NCBI GenBank assembly: GCA_945861575.1
Contig: CAMAVD010000017.1
Location: forward strand, 1-37,592
Direction: 5' to 3'
Source of the DNA: Akkermansia muciniphila
Lineage (GTDB): Bacteria; Verrucomicrobiota; Verrucomicrobiia; Limisphaerales; UBA11320
DNA length: 37,592 nt
Part shown: one piece after another, positions 15,667 to 22,463 of the stretch
Layout: each line of letters opens with the position of its first letter
How positions within the stretch are numbered: the stretch's first letter is position 1
Notes under the pieces: generated by a model
What the model was told of the DNA's origin: nothing
Seen by the model: only the letters and a program-made list of their open reading frames with translations
Databases searched by the model: none
Made by a program: the position numbers and the translations under genes

Positions 15667-16836
15667 TCACTTTTTGAAGAACGAGTCTATTTCGCGACGG
15701 AAGATGTTTTCATCCACCTTCACGATGCCCATCTCCCGACGGGCGTTGTCTTCGGAATCGCTCGCATGCGCTGCGTTGACCATGATGGTCGATCCGAACT
15801 CTTTACGAATGGAGCCAGGAGGAGCCTTGGACGGATCGGTCGGCCCGAGCACGTCTCGGATCTTGGAGACCGCTTCGACGCCTTCATAAACCAGCGCAAT
15901 GCATCGCTCTGAACCTGCGGACTCCAGTTGCTCGGGAGTGCAATCCGACGGGGCCTTGCCCGCCATGAACCGGACGATGTTGTCGAACTGATTGTCCCCG
16001 TAGAGCGGCCCGAGCAGGTCGCCCAGCATCTTGGTTTCCTTTTCGGGAATCGGGAAACCGAAGGTTTTGTCCAACGCCTCCTTGCTCTGTTTTGCAACCA
16101 TATCCTTCAGCTTGGTGCGGAGGACGTCGCGCACGGGGCCATAGAACTCCACGGCCTGAGCGACACTCATGCGGTGGAGCTTGATACCGACGATGTAGAG
16201 TCCGGTGCGAGAGAAGAAGTCGATCACATTGCCCGGCCGGCCCGTGGGGAAACGGAAGTTGTCCGGCTTGATGAGGACGAGCGTTCTTTGGGCCTTGTCG
16301 CTTGGGGCGTAGGGAATGGTGTTATCCACGATGCCTCCGTCCGCGTCCGAATAACGCGCCCAGATCTTGAGCTTGCGCTCTGCCTCTTCTGCATTCGGCG
16401 GGGCGAGCACGGCGGGCTCGAAATAGCGGACGTTGCCCGTCTCGTCGAGAATCAGGTCACCGTAAGTATCCCGGATGGTCTCACCACCCCGGCGTTCCTG
16501 GCTCAGATTGCCGACCACAGAGCGAAGGATTCGGACGGCATCCTCTCCGCGGAAGAGCAACATCATGACGCGGCGGCGGCGGCCGGTTTTCGGATCGGGG
16601 GATAGGTTCTGAAGGATGTAGTCCTTGAGAAGTTGTTGCACGCGTCGATCTTGGGGATCGTTGGCGGATACGATTTCTTCCGCGTATTCTTTCACCAGCT
16701 CGGCGCTGGGTGCGAACATGCGCGCGCCCACCAATTCGAGGCGGGTGCGGGCGATGAGTCGGGCGAGGATGCCCCCCGTGCGGCTCTTGTAAAGGGAGTA
16801 GGGAGTAATGATGGCGTAAGCTAATTGATCTGCCAT
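15667..16836 (-). CDS. Double-domain nucleoside diphosphate kinase-like protein
   Basis: The start is ATG 16836 (MADQLAYAIITPYS); the frame runs further upstream but only encodes Pro/Arg filler. The product is 389 residues with two NDK-like halves. The C-terminal half has RTLVLIKPDN, then SERCIALVYEG, SKIRDVLGPTDP, PGSIRKEFG and NAAHASDS, keeping the Lys, Thr, Arg and Asn contacts and the phospho-accepting His (His357). It also has an insertion of about 40 residues before its middle. The N-terminal half copies the outline (AIITPYSLYKSRTGGILARL) but lacks the KPD lysine and the catalytic His. NDK makes NTPs from NDPs by a phospho-His ping-pong mechanism; normal NDK is about 140-150 residues. 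A DUF5679 gene lies just upstream. Confidence 0.85.
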   Translation of the reverse strand: MADQLAYAIITPYSLYKSRTGGILARLIARTRLELVGARMFAPSAELVKEYAEEIVSANDPQDRRVQQLLKDYILQNLSPDPKTGRRRRVMMLLFRGEDAVRILRSVVGNLSQERRGGETIRDTYGDLILDETGNVRYFEPAVLAPPNAEEAERKLKIWARYSDADGGIVDNTIPYAPSDKAQRTLVLIKPDNFRFPTGRPGNVIDFFSRTGLYIVGIKLHRMSVAQAVEFYGPVRDVLRTKLKDMVAKQSKEALDKTFGFPIPEKETKMLGDLLGPLYGDNQFDNIVRFMAGKAPSDCTPEQLESAGSERCIALVYEGVEAVSKIRDVLGPTDPSKAPPGSIRKEFGSTIMVNAAHASDSEDNARREMGIVKVDENIFRREIDSFFKK

Positions 16837-16843
16837 AGGAGTC

Positions 16844-17053
16844 TTAGTTCGAAGGCGGGGTTGGGGGCGAAGAGGGAGCTGTGCTCGCACCTCCGGCAGG
16901 AGGGGTCGCTTTGCCGCCCAGGATTTTAAACATCACTGTGCTGCAGGTGGGGCAGGTCCCCTTGATCGCTTTACGGCCGTTTTTCATCACTTCTTCCACC
17001 GCATTGGCGATCGATTTCTTCGCTTTGCATTTAACGCAATAACCTTCGGGCAT
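16844..17053 (-). CDS. DUF5679 zinc-ribbon protein
   Basis: A 69-residue protein with two CxxC pairs, YCVKCKAKK and GTCPTCSTVMFKI, and the intervening MKNGRKAIKG typical of DUF5679. A Pro/Ser/Thr-rich tail follows. This is a small zinc-ribbon family of unknown role. The gene ends seven bases before the NDK-like start, so the two are almost surely co-transcribed. Confidence 0.85.
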   Translation of the reverse strand: MPEGYCVKCKAKKSIANAVEEVMKNGRKAIKGTCPTCSTVMFKILGGKATPPAGGASTAPSSPPTPPSN

Positions 17054-17176
17054 ACAGTGCCTTGCGATCCGGTCACACTGACCGGTATGAGTGCTGCTAC
17101 CTTAGGAAGCCCGTTCGAACCCCGTCAACCGGGAAATCCCCCCGTGAAACGGGGTTTCCGGCGCGGGCAGGCACAT

Positions 17177-18967
17177 TTAACGATACTCTTGCAGTGATTT
17201 CACCTCGTAACCGTTCTTCCGCAATGCGGCAATCCCCAGGATCGCCGCCTTTGCGCCACTGAGGGTCGTCATGATCGGTGTCCCGGTATAGACGGCCGTA
17301 GTGCGGATTTTCACCTCGTCCGCCCGCGGGTTCGCTCCGCTGGGCGTATTGACGACGAGTTGAATCTCACGGTTCTTGAGCAGATCCACGGCGTTGGGCC
17401 GACCTTCCATCAGCTTCGGGATGCGGCGTACTGTGAGTCCCGCAGCCTCCAGAACGGCAGCGGTTCCTGAGGTGGCCGCGAGTTCGAAGCCCAAGTCAGC
17501 AAACCCTTTGCCGACCTCCACCACCTGGGGTTTGTGGGCAGCACTCACACTCAGGAAAACACAGCCTTTCAAGGGAAGGGGCGATCCGCTGGCGATCTGG
17601 CTTTTCGCATAGGCGATGCCTAGATCGGCATCCAGGCCCATGACTTCGCCCGTCGAGCGCATCTCGGGGGAGAGCAGAATATCCTGGCCATGGAATTTGT
17701 TGAACGGGAAGACGGACTCCTTCACCGCCCAATACGCCGGGATTATTTCAGCCGTGAAACCTAGCTCCTTCAGAGTCTTGCCAGCCATGACCTTCGCAGC
17801 CAGTTTCGCCAGCGGAACCCGGATCGCCTTGCTCACGAAGGGAACCGTGCGTGAAGCTCTGGGATTCACCTCCAGGACGTAAACCGTGTCGCCTTTGACG
17901 GCGTATTGGACGTTCATGAGCCCGGAGACGCGCAGTTCTCGCGCCATCGCGTGGGTGTATTCCCGGATGGTGTTGATCACCTGAGGGCTGAGTGTGTGGG
18001 CGGGAAGGACCATGGCGGCGTCGCCCGAGTGAACCCCTGCAAATTCGATATGCTCTAGCATACCGCCTATCACAATCGTGCCTTGGGAAGGATCGCTAAA
18101 GTTACCGACGTCGGCGATACAGTCCACATCGACTTCGACCGCATCCTCTAGGAATTTGTCGACCAGCACCGGACGTTCGGGCGAGGCCTCGACCGCAAAG
18201 CGCATATAGTGCTGCAACTCTGCATCGGAAAAGACGATCTGCATGGCTCGTCCACCGAGAACGAAAGAAGGGCGTACCAGCACCGGGTAGCCCAGTCGCT
18301 TGGAAATGGCCAATGCCTCCGTCTCATGGGTGGCGAGTCCGTTTTCCGGCTGGGGAATGTTCAGGCGGTTGAGGAGCGCTGCGAACAGCTTCCGATCCTC
18401 CGCCATCTCGATGCTTTGGGGGGAGGTCCCGATAATGTTGACCCCATTCTTCTGCAGTCCGAGTGCCAGATTGAGCGGGGTTTGCCCTCCGAACTGGGCG
18501 ATCGCTCCCCAACACTTTTCCCGCTCATAGATGTGCAGCACATCTTCCAGGGTGAGGGGTTCGAAGAACAGCTTGTCGCTGGTGTCGTAGTCGGTCGAGA
18601 CGGTCTCTGGGTTGGAGTTGACCATCAACGTCTCAAAGCCGTCTTCTTTCAGGGCGAAGGCCGCATGAACACAGCAGTAGTCAAACTCAATGCCTTGGCC
18701 AATCCGGTTGGGGCCACCTCCCAGGATCATCACCTTTTTCCGATCATTAGGGCGAACTTCGTCGTCCCCCCGGTCATAGGTGGAGTAGTAGTAGGGCGTG
18801 TAGGCTTCGAACTCCGCCGCGCAGGTGTCCACGAGGCGATAGCTCGGGACTAATCCCATGGCGGCGCGTTCAGCGCGCACAGCGTCCTCGGTCCGGCCGG
18901 TCAGATGCGCAATCTGCCGGTCCGAGAAGCCGAGCGATTTGGCTTTGGTAAGAAGGTCAGGGTTCAT
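17177..18967 (-). CDS. carB: Carbamoyl-phosphate synthase large subunit, C-terminal half (split CarB)
   Basis: A 596-residue protein that matches only the second half of CarB (about 1070 residues in one-gene bacteria). It starts inside the oligomerisation domain (LLTKAKSLGFSDRQIAHLTG ... VDTCAAEFEAYTPYYYSTYD), then has the second ATP-grasp synthetase unit (ILGGGPNRIGQGIEFDYCC, NSNPETVSTDYDTSD, RPSFVLGGRAMQIV, EVNPRASRTVPFVSKA) and the C-terminal MGS-like allosteric domain (SGTAAVLEAAGL, EGRPNAVDLL, NTPSG). This half phosphorylates carbamate to carbamoyl phosphate for pyrimidines and arginine. The start at ATG 18967 is natural, and the DNA just upstream (18968-19077) holds no N-terminal half, so the partner must be encoded elsewhere. 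Split CarB is known in Aquifex and Methanocaldococcus. Confidence 0.94.
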   Translation of the reverse strand: MNPDLLTKAKSLGFSDRQIAHLTGRTEDAVRAERAAMGLVPSYRLVDTCAAEFEAYTPYYYSTYDRGDDEVRPNDRKKVMILGGGPNRIGQGIEFDYCCVHAAFALKEDGFETLMVNSNPETVSTDYDTSDKLFFEPLTLEDVLHIYEREKCWGAIAQFGGQTPLNLALGLQKNGVNIIGTSPQSIEMAEDRKLFAALLNRLNIPQPENGLATHETEALAISKRLGYPVLVRPSFVLGGRAMQIVFSDAELQHYMRFAVEASPERPVLVDKFLEDAVEVDVDCIADVGNFSDPSQGTIVIGGMLEHIEFAGVHSGDAAMVLPAHTLSPQVINTIREYTHAMARELRVSGLMNVQYAVKGDTVYVLEVNPRASRTVPFVSKAIRVPLAKLAAKVMAGKTLKELGFTAEIIPAYWAVKESVFPFNKFHGQDILLSPEMRSTGEVMGLDADLGIAYAKSQIASGSPLPLKGCVFLSVSAAHKPQVVEVGKGFADLGFELAATSGTAAVLEAAGLTVRRIPKLMEGRPNAVDLLKNREIQLVVNTPSGANPRADEVKIRTTAVYTGTPIMTTLSGAKAAILGIAALRKNGYEVKSLQEYR

Positions 18968-19077
18968 CCGGTAACAATCCGGCGAAGTAAGCCTGAGCGG
19001 AGCGCATCTGACAAGTGCAGGATTACGACATGAATTGCGAGCTTGACGCCTTGTCTGCTTTCAAGCATCACGCCTTG

Positions 19078-19524
19078 ATGATGATGCGTCTAGCAAGTGT
19101 GATTTTTCTGGCGATGTTGTTCCTGGGCTCGACCGGCTGTGTCCGGACCGTGGATGACCGCCATCGAATGGCCAATCCTTTCGTCCGCGATAAGATTGAG
19201 GGTCGCTACGAATTTCCGGTGGATAAGGTCATGCGAGCAGCCAAGGATGTTTTGCAGCTCAATGGCCAACTGACGGGCGAGAACACCATCATTAACACCG
19301 TGGAGGGTATCATCGATACCCGTCGTGTTTGGGTGCGGGTGGACCCGGTGGGTGATCGTTGGACCCGTGCGACGGTGCAGGTGCGTAGCAAGGGAGGTGG
19401 GGCGGATATTTATATGGCGAGCGAGATCGACAAGCAGATCGCGCTGCGACTGGTAACGGATAAGACCGTGCCTCCCTTCGTTCCGGCAGGCGATCCGAAT
19501 CAGTCCCGCTCGTCCCGCCGCTGA
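19078..19524 (+). CDS. Lipoprotein, DUF3568-like
   Basis: The frame opens at GTG 19015, but three consecutive ATGs at 19078-19086 sit directly before a lipoprotein signal peptide (RLASVIFLAMLFLG, then STGC with Cys21), so I start at 19078. The mature part of about 128 residues has the alternating pattern EGRYEFPVDKVMRAAKDVL, DTRRVWVRVDP, TRATVQVRSKGG and ASEIDKQI, which resembles the DUF3568 group of small envelope proteins. It would be anchored in the outer or inner membrane through Cys21. The last 25 bases overlap the 3' end of the convergent TPR gene. Its function is unknown. Confidence 0.78.
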   Translation: MMMRLASVIFLAMLFLGSTGCVRTVDDRHRMANPFVRDKIEGRYEFPVDKVMRAAKDVLQLNGQLTGENTIINTVEGIIDTRRVWVRVDPVGDRWTRATVQVRSKGGGADIYMASEIDKQIALRLVTDKTVPPFVPAGDPNQSRSSRR

Positions 19525-20735
19525 GGCGGGCCGGTGCGAAGTCCCATCCGCTGCTCATACTCCCCAAGGGTAAGAGGTGCGGTGGTTTCTTTGCCGCGCT
19601 TTTCCAGCTGGAGAAGGCACATGCGGGAGCGTGCGTTTTCAGCGACGGCTAAATTGGGGTAGAGATCGATGATGCGCTGGAGGCTTGCCGTGGCCATCTC
19701 GACGCTGTTGGCCTGCCCATCCTTGATCTGCATGTCCGCGATCAGATGGAGCCAATGGGCTACCTGTTTTGAGCTTTGATGGGGTCTGGCGATCAGCTCC
19801 TCAAGCTCGGAAATGGCCATCTCCGGCCGGTGAAAGCCGAGCGCGTAAACCATGGCAAGTTGCTCTCTGGCTTCGTTGTCGTCGGGGTGGTTTTTAATAT
19901 GGGCCACCAGCCTTTGTGCCTCTGCGGCAGGGGTGGCGTCCTCAGGGGCGAGGCTAGCTACGGCCGTTTTTAAGCCGAGCCGTTGGATCCCGGGTGCCAG
20001 GTGGAGGGTGCGCCGCTCCTGCTGATCGAGGAGGCTTTCCACGGAGGCTAGATGCGCAACGCGCTGCCTTGCGTTGCGGTCATACTCGCTGTCTGGGAGC
20101 CGTCGGCTGATCTCTTCCAATGCTTCGCGAGCCCGCTCTGGGTCCTGAGCCTGCCGCATCGCCCAGTCCGCCAGGCACGTGAAGGCACCTGAGATATGGC
20201 CTGGGGGGCAGTCAGGGCGATTGCACATGCGCTGGATGAGGGTGGCGCAGCGATCCAGGTCGCTGAGATTCTCAGCGTAGATCGCCGCCAGAAGCATCTC
20301 ACCTTCGTAGTCTCCCGGAAACTTCTTCAACTCTAGCTGGATCGCCTCCACCGCCTGGCCATAGTGTTGCGCCATCCGCTTGGCCTTGGCACCGGAGTAT
20401 TGGGGCTTTGCTTCGACCTCCTGGCTTCCCCCCGAGATGAGATTCGTAATGGGAGCGGCAAACAAATGGGCCAGGTGTCTTCCCCAAACAATCGCCAGGC
20501 AGACTCCCACGATGGCGCAGGACAGGGGAATGATGAACGCCGTGCCGTAGTTCAGATCGACTCCCATCACGAGGGTCATCAGGCCTGTGACGAGGAGGAT
20601 CGTCACCACCCATCGCACCAGAAGTGCGGCCGGGTCCTTGCTCTTGCGTATCGTGTAGACCATGAAGCCCAGAAGCAGGGCGGCGGTTCCACCCACTACC
20701 GCCAGACCCTTTAAGAATTTGAAGCTGGTCAACAT
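19500..20735 (-). CDS. Membrane-anchored TPR protein
   Basis: A 411-residue protein. Three hydrophobic helices occupy the N-terminus (about 8-28, 38-59, 63-84). The rest is a helical soluble domain with TPR-like repeats, for example AQHYGQAVEAIQLELKKFPG (about 122-141), EMLLAAIYAENLSDLDRCA and the later PDDNEAREQLAMVYALG. It closes an apparent operon behind an ECF sigma factor (21598) and a small acidic protein (21010), with 17 bases to the latter. A signalling or scaffold role for the sigma factor's stimulus is plausible but unproven. Its 3' end overlaps the convergent lipoprotein gene by 25 bases. Confidence 0.8.
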   Translation of the reverse strand: MLTSFKFLKGLAVVGGTAALLLGFMVYTIRKSKDPAALLVRWVVTILLVTGLMTLVMGVDLNYGTAFIIPLSCAIVGVCLAIVWGRHLAHLFAAPITNLISGGSQEVEAKPQYSGAKAKRMAQHYGQAVEAIQLELKKFPGDYEGEMLLAAIYAENLSDLDRCATLIQRMCNRPDCPPGHISGAFTCLADWAMRQAQDPERAREALEEISRRLPDSEYDRNARQRVAHLASVESLLDQQERRTLHLAPGIQRLGLKTAVASLAPEDATPAAEAQRLVAHIKNHPDDNEAREQLAMVYALGFHRPEMAISELEELIARPHQSSKQVAHWLHLIADMQIKDGQANSVEMATASLQRIIDLYPNLAVAENARSRMCLLQLEKRGKETTAPLTLGEYEQRMGLRTGPPQRRDERD

Positions 20736-20752
20736 GGGTTTCTCCAGCGGGC

Positions 20753-21010
20753 TTACTCCTTGGGCCGCGGCTTCCAGGTTGCGTTGGGATCCACGGGTTT
20801 CAGAGGAAGTATCTCCTGCTGTGGCAGGGCCGCGCGCAGCTTCCTCCCGATTCGCTCGGGGGTGTCCGTCTCTCGGAAATCATAGCCCAGAAGCTCTTCT
20901 ACGGTTTCAAAGGTCAGAACTTGCTGCATTTCCGGTGAAACCTCTGGCGTCAGCTCCAGATTGGGCTGCGTGGGTGTGGCGTTGGGTGGGTTGTTCTTCG
21001 GCTTCTTCAT
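20753..21010 (-). CDS. Small soluble protein downstream of an ECF sigma factor
   Basis: An 85-residue protein, Pro- and Asn-rich at the start and with a compact predicted helical middle (EMQQVLTFETVEELLGYDFR, then ERIGRKLRAAL), ending in a Pro/Lys-rich tail. It has no membrane segment and no zinc motif, so it does not look like a classical ZAS or membrane-bound anti-sigma factor. It starts nine bases after the sigma factor stop. That position is where an anti-sigma factor is often encoded, so a small soluble sigma regulator is possible. I do not recognise a family. Confidence 0.7.
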   Translation of the reverse strand: MKKPKNNPPNATPTQPNLELTPEVSPEMQQVLTFETVEELLGYDFRETDTPERIGRKLRAALPQQEILPLKPVDPNATWKPRPKE

Positions 21011-21019
21011 GGGATGGCG

Positions 21020-21598
21020 TCAGGAAGTCGTTTTGAAATGCTGGGCAAACGCTTTTCGGGCCCGGTGCAATTTGCCTCGTACCGCGTCCACGCTCTGTTC
21101 CGTAATCTGCGCGATTTTTTCATAACTGAGCTCCTGGTCTGCGACGAGCAGGAGCAGTTTGCGATATTCGAGTGGCAAGGTGTCCAGGGTCTTCTGTATG
21201 CGCCCGCCGAGTTCCTGAGTTTCCAGGACCTCTAGCGGGGAATTCTCGGGTCCTACCTGTGTCTCCCAGAGCGCATCCTCCGCATTCGAATGAATGTTTC
21301 GATGCTGCCACGACTTTAGCAAGTTCTGGCAGTGGTTCATGGTGATCCGGTAGAGCCATGTGCGGAGGCAGGACTCACCTCGAAACCGGTCCAGGTTCCG
21401 GTAGACCTTGATGAAAACATCGTGGGTCGCGTCCTCCGCTTGGGTGGGATCACTCAGCATGCGCAGAGCGACATAGTAAACCTGCCGCCCATGCTCCTGG
21501 TAGATTTTGGCGAACTCTTCGGGAGCCGGCGCGGGCCGCGTTGGATCAGCGGGGGATGCCGGAGTCGACATTTGGAATGGGGGGCTTTCCTGGGACAT
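21020..21598 (-). CDS. ECF-type RNA polymerase sigma factor
   Basis: I start at ATG 21598, three bases after an AGGA; ATG 21571 and GTG 21616 are alternatives. The product is 192 residues. Region 2 is clear (EFAKIYQEHGRQVYYVALRM, then QAEDATHDVFIKVYRNLDRF, FRGESCLRTWLYRITMNHC), and so is region 4 (LPLEYRKLLLLVADQELSYE, then EKIAQITEQSVDAVRGKLHRARKAF), giving the two-domain ECF (RpoE-like) architecture with a Pro/Ala-rich N-terminal extension. It directs RNA polymerase to a stress or envelope regulon. It is followed by a small soluble protein and a membrane TPR protein, which together may form its sensing module. Confidence 0.93.
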   Translation of the reverse strand: MSQESPPFQMSTPASPADPTRPAPAPEEFAKIYQEHGRQVYYVALRMLSDPTQAEDATHDVFIKVYRNLDRFRGESCLRTWLYRITMNHCQNLLKSWQHRNIHSNAEDALWETQVGPENSPLEVLETQELGGRIQKTLDTLPLEYRKLLLLVADQELSYEKIAQITEQSVDAVRGKLHRARKAFAQHFKTTS

Positions 21599-21664
21599 CG
21601 TTCCTGGGATGTGCACGCTAATTCGACACGGACGGATCAGTCATGTTACGCGTTTTCTCCGAGA

Positions 21665-21688
21665 GGGCTGCTGCAGCCCCTTGCGGGG
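21665..21688. terminator. Stem-loops between the LolA-like gene and the sigma factor
   Basis: GGGCTG-CTG-CAGCCC (21665-21679) is a perfect 6-bp stem, and CCCC-TTGC-GGGG (21677-21688) overlaps its right arm, so the two are mutually exclusive. They lie in the 115-base gap between the stop of the LolA-like gene and the sigma start. There is no U-tract, so a terminator is only possible. Confidence 0.3.
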
Positions 21689-21713
21689 ACCCGACGCAGC
21701 CAAGGTCTCTTGC

Positions 21714-22463
21714 TTACTTTACCTCAAAGGTCAGCCGCGTGCGAGAACGGGTCTGCACGTTGCGGATCTCCATCTGCTGCACCTGCCAGCGTTCCTCTAC
21801 CTTCTTCATGCTGTTTACGCTGAACTCCTTGAGGAGTTTATTGTTGGGGTCATAGGCCTCGGCAAGAATCAGGCCGCCCGACTCGACATCCAGCCAGGAC
21901 AACACCCTGCGGTACTCCCCGAGGAGCGGTTGAGGTTTCGAACTTTCCAGCACATGGCAGGATCGGTTCTTCCGCATTTCAACTTTAAGGAGCTTCTGTC
22001 CAGGCCAGTGAAGAAACTCGAGGCCGAGATCGGTGATGGAGAAATCGGAGCCAGCGAAGACTGTCGACGCTCCCTTCTCACCCAGGGGTGCCCAGGAATC
22101 AGGAGCGTCGGACTTCGCCTCCCAATAGGTGTTTGAGCGATTGGGGGTGTGGATGACCGCGAGGGGAAAGAGCTCCTTTTCCGCGACGCCCGAGCAGCGG
22201 TAGAGGGTCAACCAGTTCGATGCGGTGATGCTGGTTTTAAACTGGAAGGGCAGATCTTTGAGGGTGCCCTCGGCATCGCGGATGCTGAGGCGACCGCGTA
22301 GGGTCATTTCGTCTTGGGGTGGCGATCCGCGCAGGCGTGCGGCGAGGCGCTGCCCTTCGAGTTCTTCCTCACCGAGGCCGTCCGCCCCACGACTGAGCAT
22401 ACCCGCCGCTAGCAGCGAGAGCGCTGCGTGAGCGAGGATCTTTCGGTGAAAAGAGAGTCTCAT
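21714..22463 (-). CDS. LolA-like outer-membrane lipoprotein-sorting protein
   Basis: A 249-residue exported protein. The signal peptide is basic then hydrophobic (RLSFHRKILAHAALSLLAAG), with likely cleavage near SRGADG. The mature part has the beta-rich LolA/LolB-like outline seen in 'outer membrane lipoprotein-sorting' proteins: LRGRLSIRDAEGTLKDLPFQ, TLYRCSG, GSDFSITDLGLEFLHWPGQ, CHVLESSKP and LSWLDVESGGLILAEAYD. Such proteins carry or hold lipids or lipoproteins in the periplasm. Its ATG overlaps the lon stop codon by four bases (22460-22463), so it is co-expressed with Lon. Confidence 0.85.
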   Translation of the reverse strand: MRLSFHRKILAHAALSLLAAGMLSRGADGLGEEELEGQRLAARLRGSPPQDEMTLRGRLSIRDAEGTLKDLPFQFKTSITASNWLTLYRCSGVAEKELFPLAVIHTPNRSNTYWEAKSDAPDSWAPLGEKGASTVFAGSDFSITDLGLEFLHWPGQKLLKVEMRKNRSCHVLESSKPQPLLGEYRRVLSWLDVESGGLILAEAYDPNNKLLKEFSVNSMKKVEERWQVQQMEIRNVQTRSRTRLTFEVK

